Shown here: one piece after another, positions 17,163-27,400 of the stretch | How the letters are laid out: the number at the start of each line of letters is the position of its first letter | Numbering within the stretch: the first letter of the stretch is position 1 | Origin: CAJPQU01 sp052170475 | GTDB lineage: Bacteria; Bacillota; Negativicutes; Selenomonadales; Selenomonadaceae | Direction of reading: 5' to 3' | Assembly: GCA_052170475.1 (NCBI GenBank) | Contig: JBQNAL010000001.1 | Location: forward strand, 124,001-188,000 | Length of the DNA stretch: 64,000 nt | Translations under genes and position numbers: made by a program | The notes under the pieces: generated by a model | What the model was told of the DNA's origin: nothing | Seen by the model: the letters and a program-made list of their open reading frames with translations, nothing else | Database searches by the model: none

Positions 17163-17200
17163 AGGCGTGCGGCGAAGTATGGTCGCACGCCTTTGCTTTT
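17163..17200 (+). terminator. Terminator of the tRNA-Arg transcript
   Basis: AGGCGTGCG (17163-17171) pairs perfectly with CGCACGCCT (17184-17192), followed by TTGCTTTT. It closes the single-tRNA unit. Confidence 0.85.
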
Positions 17201-17221
17201 GTAGGACGTATCCCATATAAT
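17193..17221 (+). promoter_or_regulatory. Probable promoter of the mutS-mutL operon
   Basis: TATAAT at 17216-17221 with TTGCTT 17 bases upstream (17193-17198). It overlaps the tail of the tRNA terminator and lies about 100 bases before mutS. Confidence 0.6.
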
Positions 17222-17321
17222 ATAGGGAGTTGAAAAGCGTTTTCAGTGTAGTGGTCGTTTCCTCTCCCCGCCCTGCGGCGAAGGAGATGTGAGGGGAGAC
17301 GTCGATGAGGAGAATAAAGCG

Positions 17322-19910
17322 ATGGAAATGACTCCGATGATGCAGCAATATCGTGCCGCGAAAGAACAGTACCCCGAGGAGATTCTCTTCTTTCGTTTGG
17401 GCGACTTTTATGAAATGTTTTTTGAGGACGCGCGTATTGCGTCCCGGGAATTGGGACTGACCCTCACCAGCCGCAGCGGCGATGTGGGACAGGCGCCGAT
17501 GTGCGGCGTACCCTATCATGCGGCGGAGACGTATATTACCCGCATGATTCGGAAGGGGTATAAGGTGGCCATCGCTGAGCAGATTGGGGATCCCAAGGCA
17601 CCGGGGCTCACGAAGCGCGAAGTGATCAAGGTCGTGACACCGGGGACGATTCTTTCGGAGAGCGCACTTTCCGAAGCGCAGAATAATTATATCGCGCTCC
17701 TCTATGAGGAGGGCGAGACTTTAGTTTTGGCGGGCGCCGATATTTCCACGGGGGAGTGCTTCTATGGGGTATATCGGGGCGCGAATCGTCAGACCTTACT
17801 GCACGATGAGCTATACCGCCTGATGATGCCGGAGCTTCTCCTCGCAGGGGAGATTTCGAGTCGTGAGGAGCTGGACGCATTTTTGAAACTGCGCTTGCCA
17901 AGCTGTGCCTTAACACGGCTTTCGCCCGTCACTGCCGGGATCAAGGAGCGGCTCCTCCGTCATTTTCCGGCGGATGAGTGGCCAAAGGACGGGGAGGCGC
18001 GCTTGGCGGTAGCGACGCTTCTCCAGTATCTTCACGATACGGTGAAGACGGATCTGAGCCATTTGAATCGGCTGCTTTTCTTAGACGCCGGAGAGAATTT
18101 GGTGCTGGACGCCAATACGCTTCGGAATCTCGAGATTACGCGGAACTTGCGAGACGGCGGGAAGAAGAATACGCTGCTTCATGTGCTGGATTACACGGAA
18201 ACGGCCATGGGAAGCCGTCTCCTGAAAAAATGGCTGGAACATCCTTTGCGCTCCATCCTTCAGATCAATCAGCGATTGGACGCCGTGGCGGAATTGACGG
18301 AGGATTTTGTCCTTCGGCAGGCACTGCGGGAAAGCTGTAAGACGATTTATGATTTTGAGAGACTGCTGACTCGAGTGGGGGTGGGGACAGCCAATGCGCG
18401 GGATTTGGTGGCGCTAAAGGTCTCGTTTCAGGCGCTGCCGCGCCTGAAATCCTTGTTAGCGGAGCGTCAGGCGGCGCTTCTTTGCGCTGGGCACGACAAT
18501 ATCGGCCTGTACGACGAATTGGCCTCGTTGTTGGCGCGCGCGATCGTGGATGAACCGGGCTTATCGGTGCGGGAGGGCGGCATCATTCGCCCCGGGTACA
18601 ATGACGAATTGGATGAATACCGTCGCATCGCGCACGACAGCAAGCAGCTTTTACAGGAAATGGAAGAACGGGAAAAGACGCAGACGGGCATCAAGGCGCT
18701 CAAGATTGGGTACAATAAGGTTTTTGGCTACTACATTGAGGTGCGCCACAGCGGGCGGGAATTTGTCCCGGCGCATTATGTGCGCAAGCAGACGCTGGCG
18801 AACGCCGAGCGGTACATCACGGAAGAGCTGAAGGCCTTTGAGACAAAGATCTTAGGGGCGCAGGAAAAGATCGTCAGCTTAGAATACAATCTGTTCGTGG
18901 AATTGCGGGAGAAGTTAGGCAAGGAATTGACCAGTATCCAGCAAACGGCGCGTGCCATCGCGCAGGTGGATGTACTGACGGGAATGGCGGAAGCCGCTGC
19001 CGCCCATCATTATGTCCGTCCAAGTCTCTTGGATAACGGGGAGATCCGCATTAAGGATGGCCGTCATCCCTTGGTGGAGCGGATCTTGACGCACGATCTG
19101 TTTGTGCCCAACGACACGACGCTGAACCATGCGGATGGGGAAATTCTGCTCATCACTGGGCCAAACATGGCGGGAAAGTCAACCTATATGCGCCAGACGG
19201 CGCTTTTAACCCTGATGGCGCAAGTGGGGAGCTTTGTCCCCGCGCGTGCGGCGGCGATTTCGCCGGTAGATCGGATATTCACGCGCATTGGTGCCAGCGA
19301 TGATTTAGTGAGCGGGCAGAGTACGTTTATGGTAGAAATGAACGAAGTGGCGCAGATACTAAAGTATGCCACCAAGAACAGCCTCATTATTTTAGATGAG
19401 ATCGGGCGGGGCACGAGTACCTTTGACGGCATGAGCATTGCCCGGGCGGTGGTGGAATACCTTCGGGATCATATCCACGCCAAGACTCTTTTTGCCACGC
19501 ACTATCACGAATTGACGGATTTAGAGGGCGAGCATATCAAAAATTATTGCGTCGCCGTGAAGGAGCGGGGCAGTAAGGTGATGTTCCTGCGCCGGATCGT
19601 CCCCGGGAGCGCCGATAAATCCTACGGTATTCATGTGGCGCGTTTGGCGGGTCTGCCAAACGCCGTCACAGCGCGGGCGCAGGTCATCTTAGACGCGCTG
19701 GAGGCGAAAAACGAAGGTGCGGCCTCTTTGATGGAGCGGGCGACGGACGCCGCACCGCCCGCCGCTTCCGCAGGTATGGAGTCGCTCTTTGCCTCGTCGC
19801 TTCGGGAAGCGGTTCTCGCTTTGGACGTCATGACCATGACGCCTTTGGAAGCGATGAACGCTTTATATAAATTGCAACATCAGGCGAAAGAGGAGGCGGG
19901 CAGAGCATGA
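17322..19910 (+). CDS. mutS: DNA mismatch repair protein MutS
   Basis: An 862-residue MutS1 that recognises mismatches and small loops. The mismatch-reading Phe-X-Glu lies in FFRLGDFYEMFFEDA close to the N-terminus. The C-terminal ATPase has Walker A GPNMAGKST, Walker B LIILDEIGRGTSTFDG and the ATHYHEL switch. ATG 17322 (EMTPMMQQY) is chosen for AGGAG at 17308-17312, 9 bases away, and because MutS usually starts just before TPMMQQY; an in-frame GTG at 17289 has its Shine-Dalgarno only 2 bases away. The stop overlaps mutL by ATGA. Confidence 0.96.
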   Translation: MEMTPMMQQYRAAKEQYPEEILFFRLGDFYEMFFEDARIASRELGLTLTSRSGDVGQAPMCGVPYHAAETYITRMIRKGYKVAIAEQIGDPKAPGLTKREVIKVVTPGTILSESALSEAQNNYIALLYEEGETLVLAGADISTGECFYGVYRGANRQTLLHDELYRLMMPELLLAGEISSREELDAFLKLRLPSCALTRLSPVTAGIKERLLRHFPADEWPKDGEARLAVATLLQYLHDTVKTDLSHLNRLLFLDAGENLVLDANTLRNLEITRNLRDGGKKNTLLHVLDYTETAMGSRLLKKWLEHPLRSILQINQRLDAVAELTEDFVLRQALRESCKTIYDFERLLTRVGVGTANARDLVALKVSFQALPRLKSLLAERQAALLCAGHDNIGLYDELASLLARAIVDEPGLSVREGGIIRPGYNDELDEYRRIAHDSKQLLQEMEEREKTQTGIKALKIGYNKVFGYYIEVRHSGREFVPAHYVRKQTLANAERYITEELKAFETKILGAQEKIVSLEYNLFVELREKLGKELTSIQQTARAIAQVDVLTGMAEAAAAHHYVRPSLLDNGEIRIKDGRHPLVERILTHDLFVPNDTTLNHADGEILLITGPNMAGKSTYMRQTALLTLMAQVGSFVPARAAAISPVDRIFTRIGASDDLVSGQSTFMVEMNEVAQILKYATKNSLIILDEIGRGTSTFDGMSIARAVVEYLRDHIHAKTLFATHYHELTDLEGEHIKNYCVAVKERGSKVMFLRRIVPGSADKSYGIHVARLAGLPNAVTARAQVILDALEAKNEGAASLMERATDAAPPAASAGMESLFASSLREAVLALDVMTMTPLEAMNALYKLQHQAKEEAGRA

Positions 19911-21778
19911 GCCGCATTCATGTCCTTGACGAGAATACCATCAATCAGATCGCGGCGGGCGAAGTGGTGGAGCGCCCCGCTTCCGTCATTAAAGAGCTTT
20001 TGGAAAATGCCATCGACGCCGGAGCGAAGCGCATTGAAGTAGAGATCATGGCGGGCGGAACCAGCTTTATGCGGGTGACGGACGACGGCTGCGGGATGGA
20101 TGGAGAGGACGCGGCGCTGGCGGTGGAACGCCATGCCACGAGCAAGATACGAAAGGCTGCCGACTTGGTTGGCGTAGCGACCCTTGGCTTTCGCGGCGAG
20201 GCATTGGCCACCATGGCGGCTGTTTCGCGGTTCTCCTTGCATACGCGCCGGGCGGAAGATGAACTGGGGCGCTATATCAAAGTGACGGGCGGCGAGGGGA
20301 AAGAGCAGGGCGAGATCGGATGCCGTGTGGGTACGACGGTGAAGGTGGAAGATCTCTTTTTCAATACGCCGGCGCGAAAAAAATTTATGAAGACTACGCA
20401 AACAGAAGGGCAGAAGATCAGCGAGTGCGTCATTCGGCAGGCGCTGGCGAATCCCCACATCGCGTTTCGCTTTATCAGCAACAACCGAGCATCGCTCTCT
20501 ACACCGGGGAACGGCGATTTGGCGGCGGCCATTCGCAGCGTGTATGGCGGAGAGGTGGCCGATTCTTTGCTCCCGGTTGCTTTTCGGGACGAAGATCTTG
20601 CCATCGAGGGCTATTTGACGAAACCCTCCATGCTCCGCAGCAGCCGTGCGTGGCAGACCTTTATCGTCAACGGACGGCAAGTGGAGAATAAGGCCATCGC
20701 CAAGGCCATCGACAACGCCTACCACTCCCTTTTACCCAAGGCGGGGTACCCCTTGGCGGTACTTCTCTTGAAAGCGCCGCAAAGTTCTCTGGATGTCAAT
20801 GTACATCCGCGAAAAACGGAAATCAAATTTGAGGACGAAGGGCGGATTTTTCGCGCGGTGTACAAGGCGGTACAGGACGCCATCCGCCCTGCGGATCAAT
20901 CACTGAACGAGGTGGCGGCGGTCGTTCCCCATCCGGAGCGCCATGTCCTATCGGTTCCCCTGTCGCTGGCGCTTCCACATTCCGATAGCGGGATGAGAGG
21001 CAGCGCCGCAGGAGAGGGGCGCTTATCGATCGCGTATGGAACCGCGTCGGCGTCGGGTGCCATGCCGGAGATGGAGCGTTTTCGTTCGGCACAGGCGGCG
21101 ATCGCGGACGAGAAAAAAGCGCAAGGGGCGTTCGTGTACGATTTTCCTACCCCTTCGGTAAGCACCGTCGCAGAATCTTCGACCGCTCCTTTTGCTGGAG
21201 CGCCGCGGCGGCTTTCCATGACACCCCTCGGGCAAGTGGCGCTTTGCTACATCGTGGCCAAGGACGATGATACCCTCTATTTGGTGGATCAGCACGCGGC
21301 GCATGAGCGCATTCTCTACGATCGTTTCGCTGCGATGACGGAAGCGATCCCCTCCCAGCAACTTTTGGTTCATTTGATCCTCTCCTTCAGTGCGGCGGAA
21401 GCGGAGTTATTGGTGCGTTACCAGTCGCTGTTTTTTCATTTAGGGTTTGATGTCGAAGGATGTGGCTCGGAGGAATTTCGTCTCAAGGCGGTTCCGGCAG
21501 ATGTTCCCGTCGGCGACGTGGAGGAAATTCTGCGCAAGATCTTGGGGTGCCTCTTGGAGATGCGCGAAGTGACCGCCGCTGAGATACGTCATTCCTGCTT
21601 GGCGATGACGGCCTGCAAGGCGGCTATCAAGCGCGGGGATGTCTTGAATCTTCGGCAGATGCAGATCATTTTAGACGAGCTTTCCGAGACGGCGCGCCCT
21701 TACACTTGTCCTCACGGACGTCCCACCATCCTGCGCTTTACGAGCGACGAACTCGCGAAAATGTTTAAGAGGACGTGA
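19907..21778 (+). CDS. mutL: DNA mismatch repair protein MutL with endonuclease-type C-terminus
   Basis: A 623-residue GHKL ATPase. The N-terminus shows NQIAAGEVVERPASVIKELLENA, DDGCGMD, TLGFRGEAL and GTTVKVEDLFFNTPARKKF. A variable linker spans about 330-430. The C-terminal domain carries DQHAAHERILYD, SCLAMTACKAAIK and CPHGRPT, the metal-site motifs of nicking MutL proteins found in bacteria without MutH. The last acidic position of the DQHA(X)2E(X)4E motif is Asp rather than the canonical Glu. The gene is coupled to mutS by a 4-base overlap. Confidence 0.95.
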   Translation: MSRIHVLDENTINQIAAGEVVERPASVIKELLENAIDAGAKRIEVEIMAGGTSFMRVTDDGCGMDGEDAALAVERHATSKIRKAADLVGVATLGFRGEALATMAAVSRFSLHTRRAEDELGRYIKVTGGEGKEQGEIGCRVGTTVKVEDLFFNTPARKKFMKTTQTEGQKISECVIRQALANPHIAFRFISNNRASLSTPGNGDLAAAIRSVYGGEVADSLLPVAFRDEDLAIEGYLTKPSMLRSSRAWQTFIVNGRQVENKAIAKAIDNAYHSLLPKAGYPLAVLLLKAPQSSLDVNVHPRKTEIKFEDEGRIFRAVYKAVQDAIRPADQSLNEVAAVVPHPERHVLSVPLSLALPHSDSGMRGSAAGEGRLSIAYGTASASGAMPEMERFRSAQAAIADEKKAQGAFVYDFPTPSVSTVAESSTAPFAGAPRRLSMTPLGQVALCYIVAKDDDTLYLVDQHAAHERILYDRFAAMTEAIPSQQLLVHLILSFSAAEAELLVRYQSLFFHLGFDVEGCGSEEFRLKAVPADVPVGDVEEILRKILGCLLEMREVTAAEIRHSCLAMTACKAAIKRGDVLNLRQMQIILDELSETARPYTCPHGRPTILRFTSDELAKMFKRT

Positions 21779-21780
21779 CC

Positions 21781-22566
21781 ATGGAAAATCTCATCGTCAC
21801 CACCGGGTCGAAGATGGAGCCGGAGAACGTCCGCTTGGCGCAGGAAACTGCCCGACATCTCTCTTCGCGCTATGTGGAGCGTGGGCGCACCGCTCTTTCT
21901 TCCCTGCGGGAACACCATCAGGCGGGCAATATTTTGATCGTTCGGCACGGTGAATTATTTTTGGACACGCCTGCGGGGGAATTTTTTTTCCATCCCAGCA
22001 TGGCGCATGTGCGGGTGAAAAATCTGCGGCAGGGACAGCGCGATCATTTTGTGGAAGCCGCCGGACTGCGACGGGGCATGTCCGTCCTTGACTGTACGAT
22101 GGGGTTAGGGGCGGACGCCATCGTGGCGAGCTATATCACTGGGAGCGAAGGCAGCGTCCGCGCCATCGAACATAGTCCTCTCATCGCGGCCATCGTTTCC
22201 TTTGGTCTCTCTCACCCAAAGGAAAGTGGGGAGATGGCGGCGGCTATGGCGCGGATTGAGGTGATCGAGGCGGAGTACGGCGATTTTTTGCGCCGTCAGC
22301 CGGATCACTCCGTGGACGTGGTCTATTTCGATCCCATGTTCCGCCGTCCCGTGTGGAAGAGCGCCGCGCTTCACCCGCTGCGTGCCTTGGCGGACGACCG
22401 TCCGCTTGGACATGAAGCCCTGCACGAGGCGTGTCGGGTAGCCAGACGGCGGGTCGTCATGAAGGAAGCGCCGGACAGCGGGGAATTTGCCAGGCTGGGT
22501 TTTTCCCGCTTCGCGGGGGGTAAATATAGCCGCGTGCGCTATGGTATCATGGAGGTATCAGCGTAA
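21781..22566 (+). CDS. RsmJ-like class I SAM-dependent methyltransferase
   Basis: A 261-residue protein with a SAM-binding glycine motif SVLDCTMGLGADA near residue 104, an acidic second-strand residue (VRAIEHSP) and VVYFDPMF, a DPPF-like catalytic motif. The pattern matches the DUF548/RsmJ family, which in E. coli methylates G1516 of 16S rRNA. RsmJ identity is plausible but not certain. ATG 21781 is preferred over an in-frame GTG at 21775 because AGAGG (21768-21772) stands 8 bases before it; either way the gene follows the mutL stop directly and is coupled to it. In many Firmicutes miaA or hfq occupies this place instead. Confidence 0.75.
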   Translation: MENLIVTTGSKMEPENVRLAQETARHLSSRYVERGRTALSSLREHHQAGNILIVRHGELFLDTPAGEFFFHPSMAHVRVKNLRQGQRDHFVEAAGLRRGMSVLDCTMGLGADAIVASYITGSEGSVRAIEHSPLIAAIVSFGLSHPKESGEMAAAMARIEVIEAEYGDFLRRQPDHSVDVVYFDPMFRRPVWKSAALHPLRALADDRPLGHEALHEACRVARRRVVMKEAPDSGEFARLGFSRFAGGKYSRVRYGIMEVSA

Positions 22567-22580
22567 AAGCGCGGGGAGGC

Positions 22581-22610
22581 TTTACAATCTCCTGCTGACG
22601 GATATATAAT
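22581..22610 (+). promoter_or_regulatory. Promoter upstream of the RNase J gene
   Basis: TTTACA (22581-22586), an 18-base spacer and TATAAT (22605-22610) give one of the best promoter matches in the window. The leader would be about 85 bases long with no clear hairpin. Confidence 0.7.
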
Positions 22611-22701
22611 AAAGAATGACTTGTGATGATCGGGTGCGTTTTATTTTTTTGCAGTTGGATCGGACGGAAAATAAATTTAGAAATTATGGGGGTGTCTTTT
22701 T

Positions 22702-24366
22702 TTGTCAAAAGGTTTACCAAAAGTACAGATCATTCCTTTGGGCGGGTTAGGTGAGATCGGGAAGAACATGACCGTCATTCGGGTCGAGGATGAGATCCTC
22801 TTGATTGACGCCGGACTGATGTTCCCAGAGGAAGACATGCTGGGCATTGATCTCGTCATTCCTGACATTACCTATCTCTTGGAGAACAAGGATAAGATCA
22901 AGGCCATTGTGCTGACGCACGGACATGAGGATCACATCGGCGCGCTGCCGTATGTGTTGAAGCAGATCAGCGTACCCGTGTATGGGACGCGGCTCACATT
23001 AGGCATTTTGACCGGGCGCTTGAAGGAAAATAATGTCGATTGCGGCAATCTCCGTCCTGTGGCGGCTGGGGATACCATTGAAGTCGGCTGTTTTTCCGTC
23101 GGGTTCATCCGGGTGAACCACAGCATTCCCGACGCTGTGGGGCTGTCGATCAAAACCCCGGCGGGGATGATCGTCCACACCGGGGATTTCAAGTTGGACT
23201 ATACGCCGGTGGATGGGAAAATGACGGATTTCCGGCGGTTTTCCGATTTGGGCAACAAGGGGGTTCTGCTCCTTTTGGCCGACAGCACGAACGCGGAACG
23301 GGAAGGCCATACCCCGAGCGAGCGCACGGTGGGCGCGGCCTTTGACAAAGCGTTCCACAACGCTCGACAGCGCATCATCGTGGCGACATTTTCTTCCAAT
23401 GTGCATCGGATTCAGCAAGTCATCGATACGGCGGTTCGCTACAAGCGCAAGGTGGCCATCCTTGGCCGCAGCATGGTGAACGTCGTCACGATCTCCTTAG
23501 AGATGGGGTACATCAGCGCGCCGGAAGGCACCTTGATCGACATCGACGAGATCGGCCGCTATACGATGTCTCAGCTCGTCATCATCACCACGGGAAGCCA
23601 GGGGGAGCCAATGTCGGCTTTGACCCGGATGTCCATGTCCGAACATCGACAAGTCAATATTGTTCCCGGGGATACGGTCATCATTTCCGCCACGCCGATT
23701 CCGGGCAATGAAAAGCTCGTGGCACGCACCATCGATAATCTCTTGAAGCTGGGGGCAAGCGTCGTCTATGGCCGCGCGGAAGGCATCCATGTTTCGGGTC
23801 ATGCCAGCCAAGAAGAGATCAAACTCATTCATAATCTCGTCCGACCGAAATTTTTCATGCCGGTACACGGCGAATACCGCCATTTGGTGCAACATGCGAA
23901 ATTGGCGCAGGAACTTGGGATGCCAAAGGAAAATATCTTCATCGGCGAGAATGGGCAGATTTTGGAATTCACCCGAGAAAAGGGCGCGGTGGCCGGAAAA
24001 GTCACGGCGGGACGCGTGCTGGTAGACGGCTTAGGGGTCGGTGACGTGGGGAATATCGTTCTGCGGGATCGACGGCAGCTTTCTCAAGACGGAATCTTGA
24101 TCGTTGTGACGACGATGAATCGGGCGACAGGGGAAGTCGTCGCGGGGCCCGACATCGTATCGCGGGGATTTGTCTATGTGCGGGAATCGGAAGCGCTGAT
24201 GGAGGAAGCCAGAGAGCGGGTGGAACAGGCGCTGGAACGCTGTCAGGATGGGAAGGTTACCGATTGGGCCAGCATTAAGTCCAACGTGCGGGACGCACTG
24301 GGTCGGTATCTCTTTGAAAAGACAAGACGCCGCCCCATGATCTTGCCCATCATCATGGAAGCGTAA
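22702..24366 (+). CDS. rnj: Ribonuclease J (beta-CASP metallo-beta-lactamase nuclease)
   Basis: A 554-residue RNase J acting as endonuclease and 5'-3' exonuclease in mRNA decay and rRNA maturation. The zinc motif THGHEDHIGALP, the later HTGDFKLD, and beta-CASP signatures (LLADSTNAEREG, GSQGEPMSAL, SGHASQEE and FMPVHGEYRHL) are all present, followed by the C-terminal domain. The start is TTG 22702 behind a GGGGGTG stretch. A single copy is seen here; Firmicutes often have J1 and J2 elsewhere. A terminator lies between it and dnaE. Confidence 0.93.
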   Translation: MSKGLPKVQIIPLGGLGEIGKNMTVIRVEDEILLIDAGLMFPEEDMLGIDLVIPDITYLLENKDKIKAIVLTHGHEDHIGALPYVLKQISVPVYGTRLTLGILTGRLKENNVDCGNLRPVAAGDTIEVGCFSVGFIRVNHSIPDAVGLSIKTPAGMIVHTGDFKLDYTPVDGKMTDFRRFSDLGNKGVLLLLADSTNAEREGHTPSERTVGAAFDKAFHNARQRIIVATFSSNVHRIQQVIDTAVRYKRKVAILGRSMVNVVTISLEMGYISAPEGTLIDIDEIGRYTMSQLVIITTGSQGEPMSALTRMSMSEHRQVNIVPGDTVIISATPIPGNEKLVARTIDNLLKLGASVVYGRAEGIHVSGHASQEEIKLIHNLVRPKFFMPVHGEYRHLVQHAKLAQELGMPKENIFIGENGQILEFTREKGAVAGKVTAGRVLVDGLGVGDVGNIVLRDRRQLSQDGILIVVTTMNRATGEVVAGPDIVSRGFVYVRESEALMEEARERVEQALERCQDGKVTDWASIKSNVRDALGRYLFEKTRRRPMILPIIMEA

Positions 24367-24375
24367 GCGAAATCG

Positions 24376-24410
24376 GAACCGGCGGCCTTTTTGGCCCCGG
24401 TTCATTTTGT
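24376..24410 (+). terminator. Terminator after the RNase J gene
   Basis: GAACCGG-C-GGCC and GGCC-CCGGTTC form an 11-bp stem with one bulge around a TTTTT loop, followed by ATTTTGT. Confidence 0.8.
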
Positions 24411-24459
24411 CATTTGTCCGCAAAAGGCGCGGGCGATAGGAAAAGAAAGGACGAAGCCC

Positions 24460-27400
24460 ATGGGGGACAGCGTGACCAATTCGCCGATACCGTTCGTACA
24501 CCTCCATACCCATACGGAATACAGCCTACTGGATGGCGCCAGCCGCATCCCAGCACTCGTCGCCGAGGCGAAACGATTGGGGATGGAGGCGCTGGCGATT
24601 ACGGATCACGGGCAGATGTACGGTGCGGTCACCTTCTATAAGGAGGCGAAGAAGGCGGGCATTAAGCCCATCATCGGGTGTGAGATCTATGTGGCGCCAA
24701 GGTCCCGCCGCGACAATTTTGAGGTGGACGGCGTCAGGTACTATCATCTCATTTTGCTGGCGGAGAATGACATCGGCTATCGCAATTTGGTGCAGTTGGT
24801 GTCGTTGGCAAATTTAGAAGGCGTGTACTATAAGCCGCGCGTGGATAAAGAGCTGCTACGCCAATACCACGAGGGTCTGATCTGCCTCAGCGCTTGTATT
24901 GCCGGAGAGATCCCCCAAGCGATCGTAAAGGACAATATGGAAAAGGCGGATCGCTTGGTGCAGGAATATGCGGAAATTTTTGGCGCGGATCATTTTTTCT
25001 TAGAGATTCAAAAACACGGTTTACCCGAGGAAAAAAAGGCCGCCGCCGGTCTTATCGAGCTTTCCAAGAAGCATCATATCGGTTTGGTGGTCACGAATGA
25101 CGCTCACTACATCCACCGGGAAGATCATGAGTTCCACGACGTCCTTCTCTGCATCCAAACGGGAAAGACGATGGAAGATCCCAATCGGATGCGTTTTAAC
25201 AGCGACGATTATTATTTGAAGTCGTCGGAGGAAATGGCGGCGCTTTTTCCTGCGTATCCTGAAGCGATGGCGAATACGGTTCGCATTGCGGAGCGCTGCA
25301 ACGTAGAATTTTCCTTCGGGGCGCATTATCTGCCAAAATTTCCGCTGCCGGTGGGGAAAACGGAAGAAGGCTATTTGCGTGCGCTTTGCGAGGAAAAGCT
25401 CCCGTCGCGCTACGCGTCGGTGACGCCGCAAGTGCGGCAGCGCTTGGAATACGAGTTGGATATTATCCATCGGATGGGGTTTGATAGCTATTTTTTGGTG
25501 GTCTGGGACTTCATCCATTACGCCCGCACGCAGGAGATCGCCGTGGGACCTGGGCGTGGCTCGGCGGCGGGAAGCCTTGTCGCCTACGTTTTGGGGATCA
25601 CGGACATCGATCCCTTGAAGTATGCCCTCCTCTTTGAGCGTTTCCTCAATCCCGAGCGCATCACCATGCCGGATATTGACGTGGATTTTTGCTACATTCG
25701 CCGCAAGGAGGTCATTGAGTATGTCAAACAGCGCTACGGCGAGGATCATGTGGCGCAGATCATCACGTTTGGCACCATGGCGGCGCGTGGCGCGGTACGG
25801 GACGTGGGGCGCGTCCTCGATCTTCCCTATGCAGAGGTGGATCGCATTGCGAAGCTGATTCCCACAGAACTTGGGATCACTTTGGACAAAGCGCTGAAGG
25901 ACTCGGCGGATTTTCGTCAGGCGTACGAGGGGAGCGCGGTCACGCGAAAATTGATCGATTTGGCGCGGGACATCGAAGGGTTGCCGCGCCAGTCCTCCAC
26001 CCATGCCGCCGGCGTGGTGATCGCGAGGGAGCCGCTGACCCATTATATGCCGGTGCAGATTTCTGACGGTACCTTAGTGACGGAGTACGACAAGGATTTA
26101 GTGGAAGAATTAGGCCTCCTGAAGATGGATTTTTTGGGGCTTCGGACGCTGACTGTCTTGGGGGACGCCGTAAAGAACGTGGAGAAAAGCCGAGGGATTC
26201 GCATGGATCTGCGGGAGATCCCCCTTCGGGACGAAAAGACGGCGCACATGCTCTGCGAGGGAAAGACGGGCGCCGTGTTCCAGATGGAATCGGCGGGCAT
26301 GACCGCTCTGGTGAAGGACATCCAGCCGGAGGGGTTTGAAGATCTCATCCCCACGGTGGCCTTGTACCGACCGGGCCCTTTGGGGAGCGGCATGGTACAG
26401 GATTTTATCGATGGACGTCGGGCGAAAAAGCAGGTGACGTATCTGCATCCTTTGCTGGAGCCCATTTTAAGGGAAACCTTCGGGGTGGTTCTCTACCAAG
26501 AACAGGTCATGCAAATCGTGCAGGTCTTGGCCGGGTTTTCTTTGGGGCAGGCGGATCTTCTGCGCCGCGCGATGGGACACAAGCAGCCGGAACTTTTGAT
26601 GAAGCAGAAGGAGGATTTCCTTCGCGGGTCGAAAGAGAACGGGATAGAGGAGCCTTTGGCGCAAAAGATCTTTGAGCTGCTCTTTCATTTCGCCAATTAT
26701 GGCTTTAATAAGTCGCACAGCGCCGCCTACGCCTTGGTGGCATGGCAGACCGCGTACTTAAAAGCCCATTATCCGGCGGAGTTCATGGCGGCCATGCTGT
26801 CCAGCGTCATGGAGTTCAATGAGAAGGTGAGTGTCTACATTGAGCTCAGCCGCCGCATGAACATCGCCATTTTACCGCCGGACATCAACGCCAGCGCGGC
26901 GACGTTCAGCGTGGACGGGGCGGCCATTCGCTTTGGGTTAGCGGCGGTGCGGAACGTGGGGGAGGCCGCGATCAGCGAACTTCGCGCGGTGCGGAAAAAA
27001 GACGGCGCCTTTACGTCACTTTTGGATTTCTGCTCCCGGGTGGATATGCGCATCGTCAATAAACGAGTGGTGGAGAGCCTGATCAAGTGCGGCGCCTTTG
27101 ATTCTCTCAAGGCGCGCAGAGCGCAGCTTTTGGCCGTTTTGGACGACGTTCTCCAAGCGGCGGCGCTCTCGCAGCGGGACATGTCCCATGGGCAGACGGG
27201 GCTGTTTGACGATCCTTCGGTGGATTCGGCACTTGACGTGGCGCTGCCGGATGTGCCGGAGGCGTCACCCGCCCAGCGTTTGGCATGGGAGCGGGAGATG
27301 ACCGGCTTTTATATTACGGGACACCCGTTGGACAACTATCGCGCTGTCATGGAGCATCTTCCGCCTCTGCGCCGGATTTTGAACGGGGAGGCCAAGGAGC

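Noticed and set aside
25021..26043. Minus-strand open frame (340 codons) opposite dnaE
   Set aside because: Shadow of dnaE; no ribosome site or motif.
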